From positions 1 to 7,126 of the forward strand of contig JAEMSB010000235.1 in the NCBI GenBank assembly GCA_016463045.1: a stretch of DNA of 7,126 bases, in the 5' to 3' direction. The translations under genes were made by a program, and so were the position numbers. This stretch comes from Niveispirillum sp. GTDB lineage: Bacteria > Pseudomonadota > Alphaproteobacteria > Azospirillales > Azospirillaceae. The notes beneath the pieces are model-generated. The model was not told where the DNA came from. It did no database searches and saw only the letters and a list, made by a program, of their open reading frames with translations. Every line of letters starts with the position of its first letter. The first letter of the stretch is position 1. Positions 6,400-7,126 of the stretch are shown piece after piece.

Positions 6400-7126
6400 A
6401 TGGCTGACCAGGATATCCTGCCCCTTCTGTCCCGCATCGCCGACGCCCTGGACCGTCTGGCCCCGCCGGCACGGGCCACTGGTGACCTGTCTGCTGCCGA
6501 CGCGTTCGTCTGGCATGCCGATACCTTGTCCCTTACGCCCGTGGCCCGCGTTGCCTATGTCGATTACGACCTGCTGAAGGGCATCGACCGGCAGAAGGCA
6601 CAGTTGCTGGAGAACAGCACGCGTTTCGCGCGCGGCCTGCCGGCCAACAATGCCTTGCTCTGGGGTGCCCGTGGCATGGGCAAAAGCTCCATCGTCAAGG
6701 CGGTGCATGCAAGGGTGAACCGCGATGCGCCGGTCTCCCTGGCGCTGGTGGAAATCCACCGCGACGATATCCCGACGCTGGGGAAGCTGCTGGAGGTGCT
6801 GCGCGCGTCGGACCGTCGCTGCATCCTGTTCTGCGACGACCTGTCCTTCAGCCACGATGATGGCGACTACAAGTCGTTGAAGGCACTGCTGGAAGGCGGG
6901 ATCGAGGGGCGGCCCGATAATGTCGTGCTCTACGCCACCTCCAACCGCCGCCACCTGATGCCGCGCGACATGATCGAGAATGAGCGGTCCACGGCCATCA
7001 ACCCGTCAGAGGCGGTGGAGGAAAAGATCAGCCTGTCTGACCGGTTCGGCCTCTGGCTGGGCTTCCATGCCTGCGACCAGGACAGCTATTTTGCGATGGT
7101 AGAGGGTTATGCCAGCGCCTATGGCC
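6400..7126 (+). CDS. DUF815 AAA+ family ATPase (partial, right edge)
   Basis: The frame is open from ATG 6400 to the window end, giving 242 complete codons without a stop. It matches DUF815 (PF05673), predicted cytoplasmic P-loop ATPases. A short helical N-terminal part (DILPLLSRIADALDRLA) leads to the nucleotide-binding domain. Walker A is GARGMGKSS at 89-97. Walker B is ILFCDDLSF from residue 142, with acidic D146 and D147. YATSNRRHLMP is the sensor-1-like strand, and EEKISLSDRFGLWLGFH is a family-typical segment. The start is well fixed: an in-frame TGA at 6376-6378 precedes it, no start codon lies between, and the next methionine is residue 93, inside Walker A. No clear Shine-Dalgarno is visible. 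It is divergent from yajC across about 210 bp; DUF815 genes often neighbour yajC in alphaproteobacteria. The biological role of the family is not established to my knowledge. The C-terminus is missing. Confidence 0.9.
   Translation, partial: MADQDILPLLSRIADALDRLAPPARATGDLSAADAFVWHADTLSLTPVARVAYVDYDLLKGIDRQKAQLLENSTRFARGLPANNALLWGARGMGKSSIVKAVHARVNRDAPVSLALVEIHRDDIPTLGKLLEVLRASDRRCILFCDDLSFSHDDGDYKSLKALLEGGIEGRPDNVVLYATSNRRHLMPRDMIENERSTAINPSEAVEEKISLSDRFGLWLGFHACDQDSYFAMVEGYASAYG

Noticed and set aside
6187..6954. 255-residue open frame on the - strand spanning the yajC-DUF815 gap
   Set aside because: It is antisense to the DUF815 gene with its intact Walker A and B motifs, and it overlaps the yajC start region. 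Its translation has no recognisable motif.

Overview
The window looks like a chromosomal segment of an alphaproteobacterium, probably Rhodospirillales/Azospirillaceae-like. That placement is an inference from GC-rich genes, an NADP-malic-enzyme-type C-terminus, a large Caulobacter/sphingomonad-style TonB-dependent receptor, and yajC next to a DUF815 ATPase. No rRNA, tRNA, CRISPR array, insertion sequence or phage gene is visible.

Layout on the + strand, left to right: the last 58 codons of a MaeB-type malic enzyme, closed by a GC-rich hairpin; a small class I SAM-dependent methyltransferase; and, 44 bp later, an MgtE-family Mg2+ transporter that may be co-transcribed with it. A 399-bp AT-rich gap follows. 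It is rich in inverted and direct repeats, holds a candidate extended -10 promoter, and ends in a potentially structured RNA leader just before the Shine-Dalgarno sequence of a 1005-residue TonB-dependent outer-membrane receptor. The receptor ends in a strong intrinsic terminator.

On the right, yajC (SecDF-YajC accessory subunit) lies on the - strand, convergent with the receptor, and has its own long hairpin terminator. A roughly 210-bp divergent promoter region separates yajC from a + strand DUF815 AAA+ ATPase that runs off the right edge.

Most of the window is ordinary housekeeping and transport. The genes do not form one pathway: central carbon metabolism, Mg2+ uptake, outer-membrane nutrient uptake and inner-membrane protein export sit side by side. 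The parts most worth a second look are the regulatory gap and leader of the receptor gene, and yajC being closed by its own terminator with no secD/secF after it. I found no convincing new multi-gene system.
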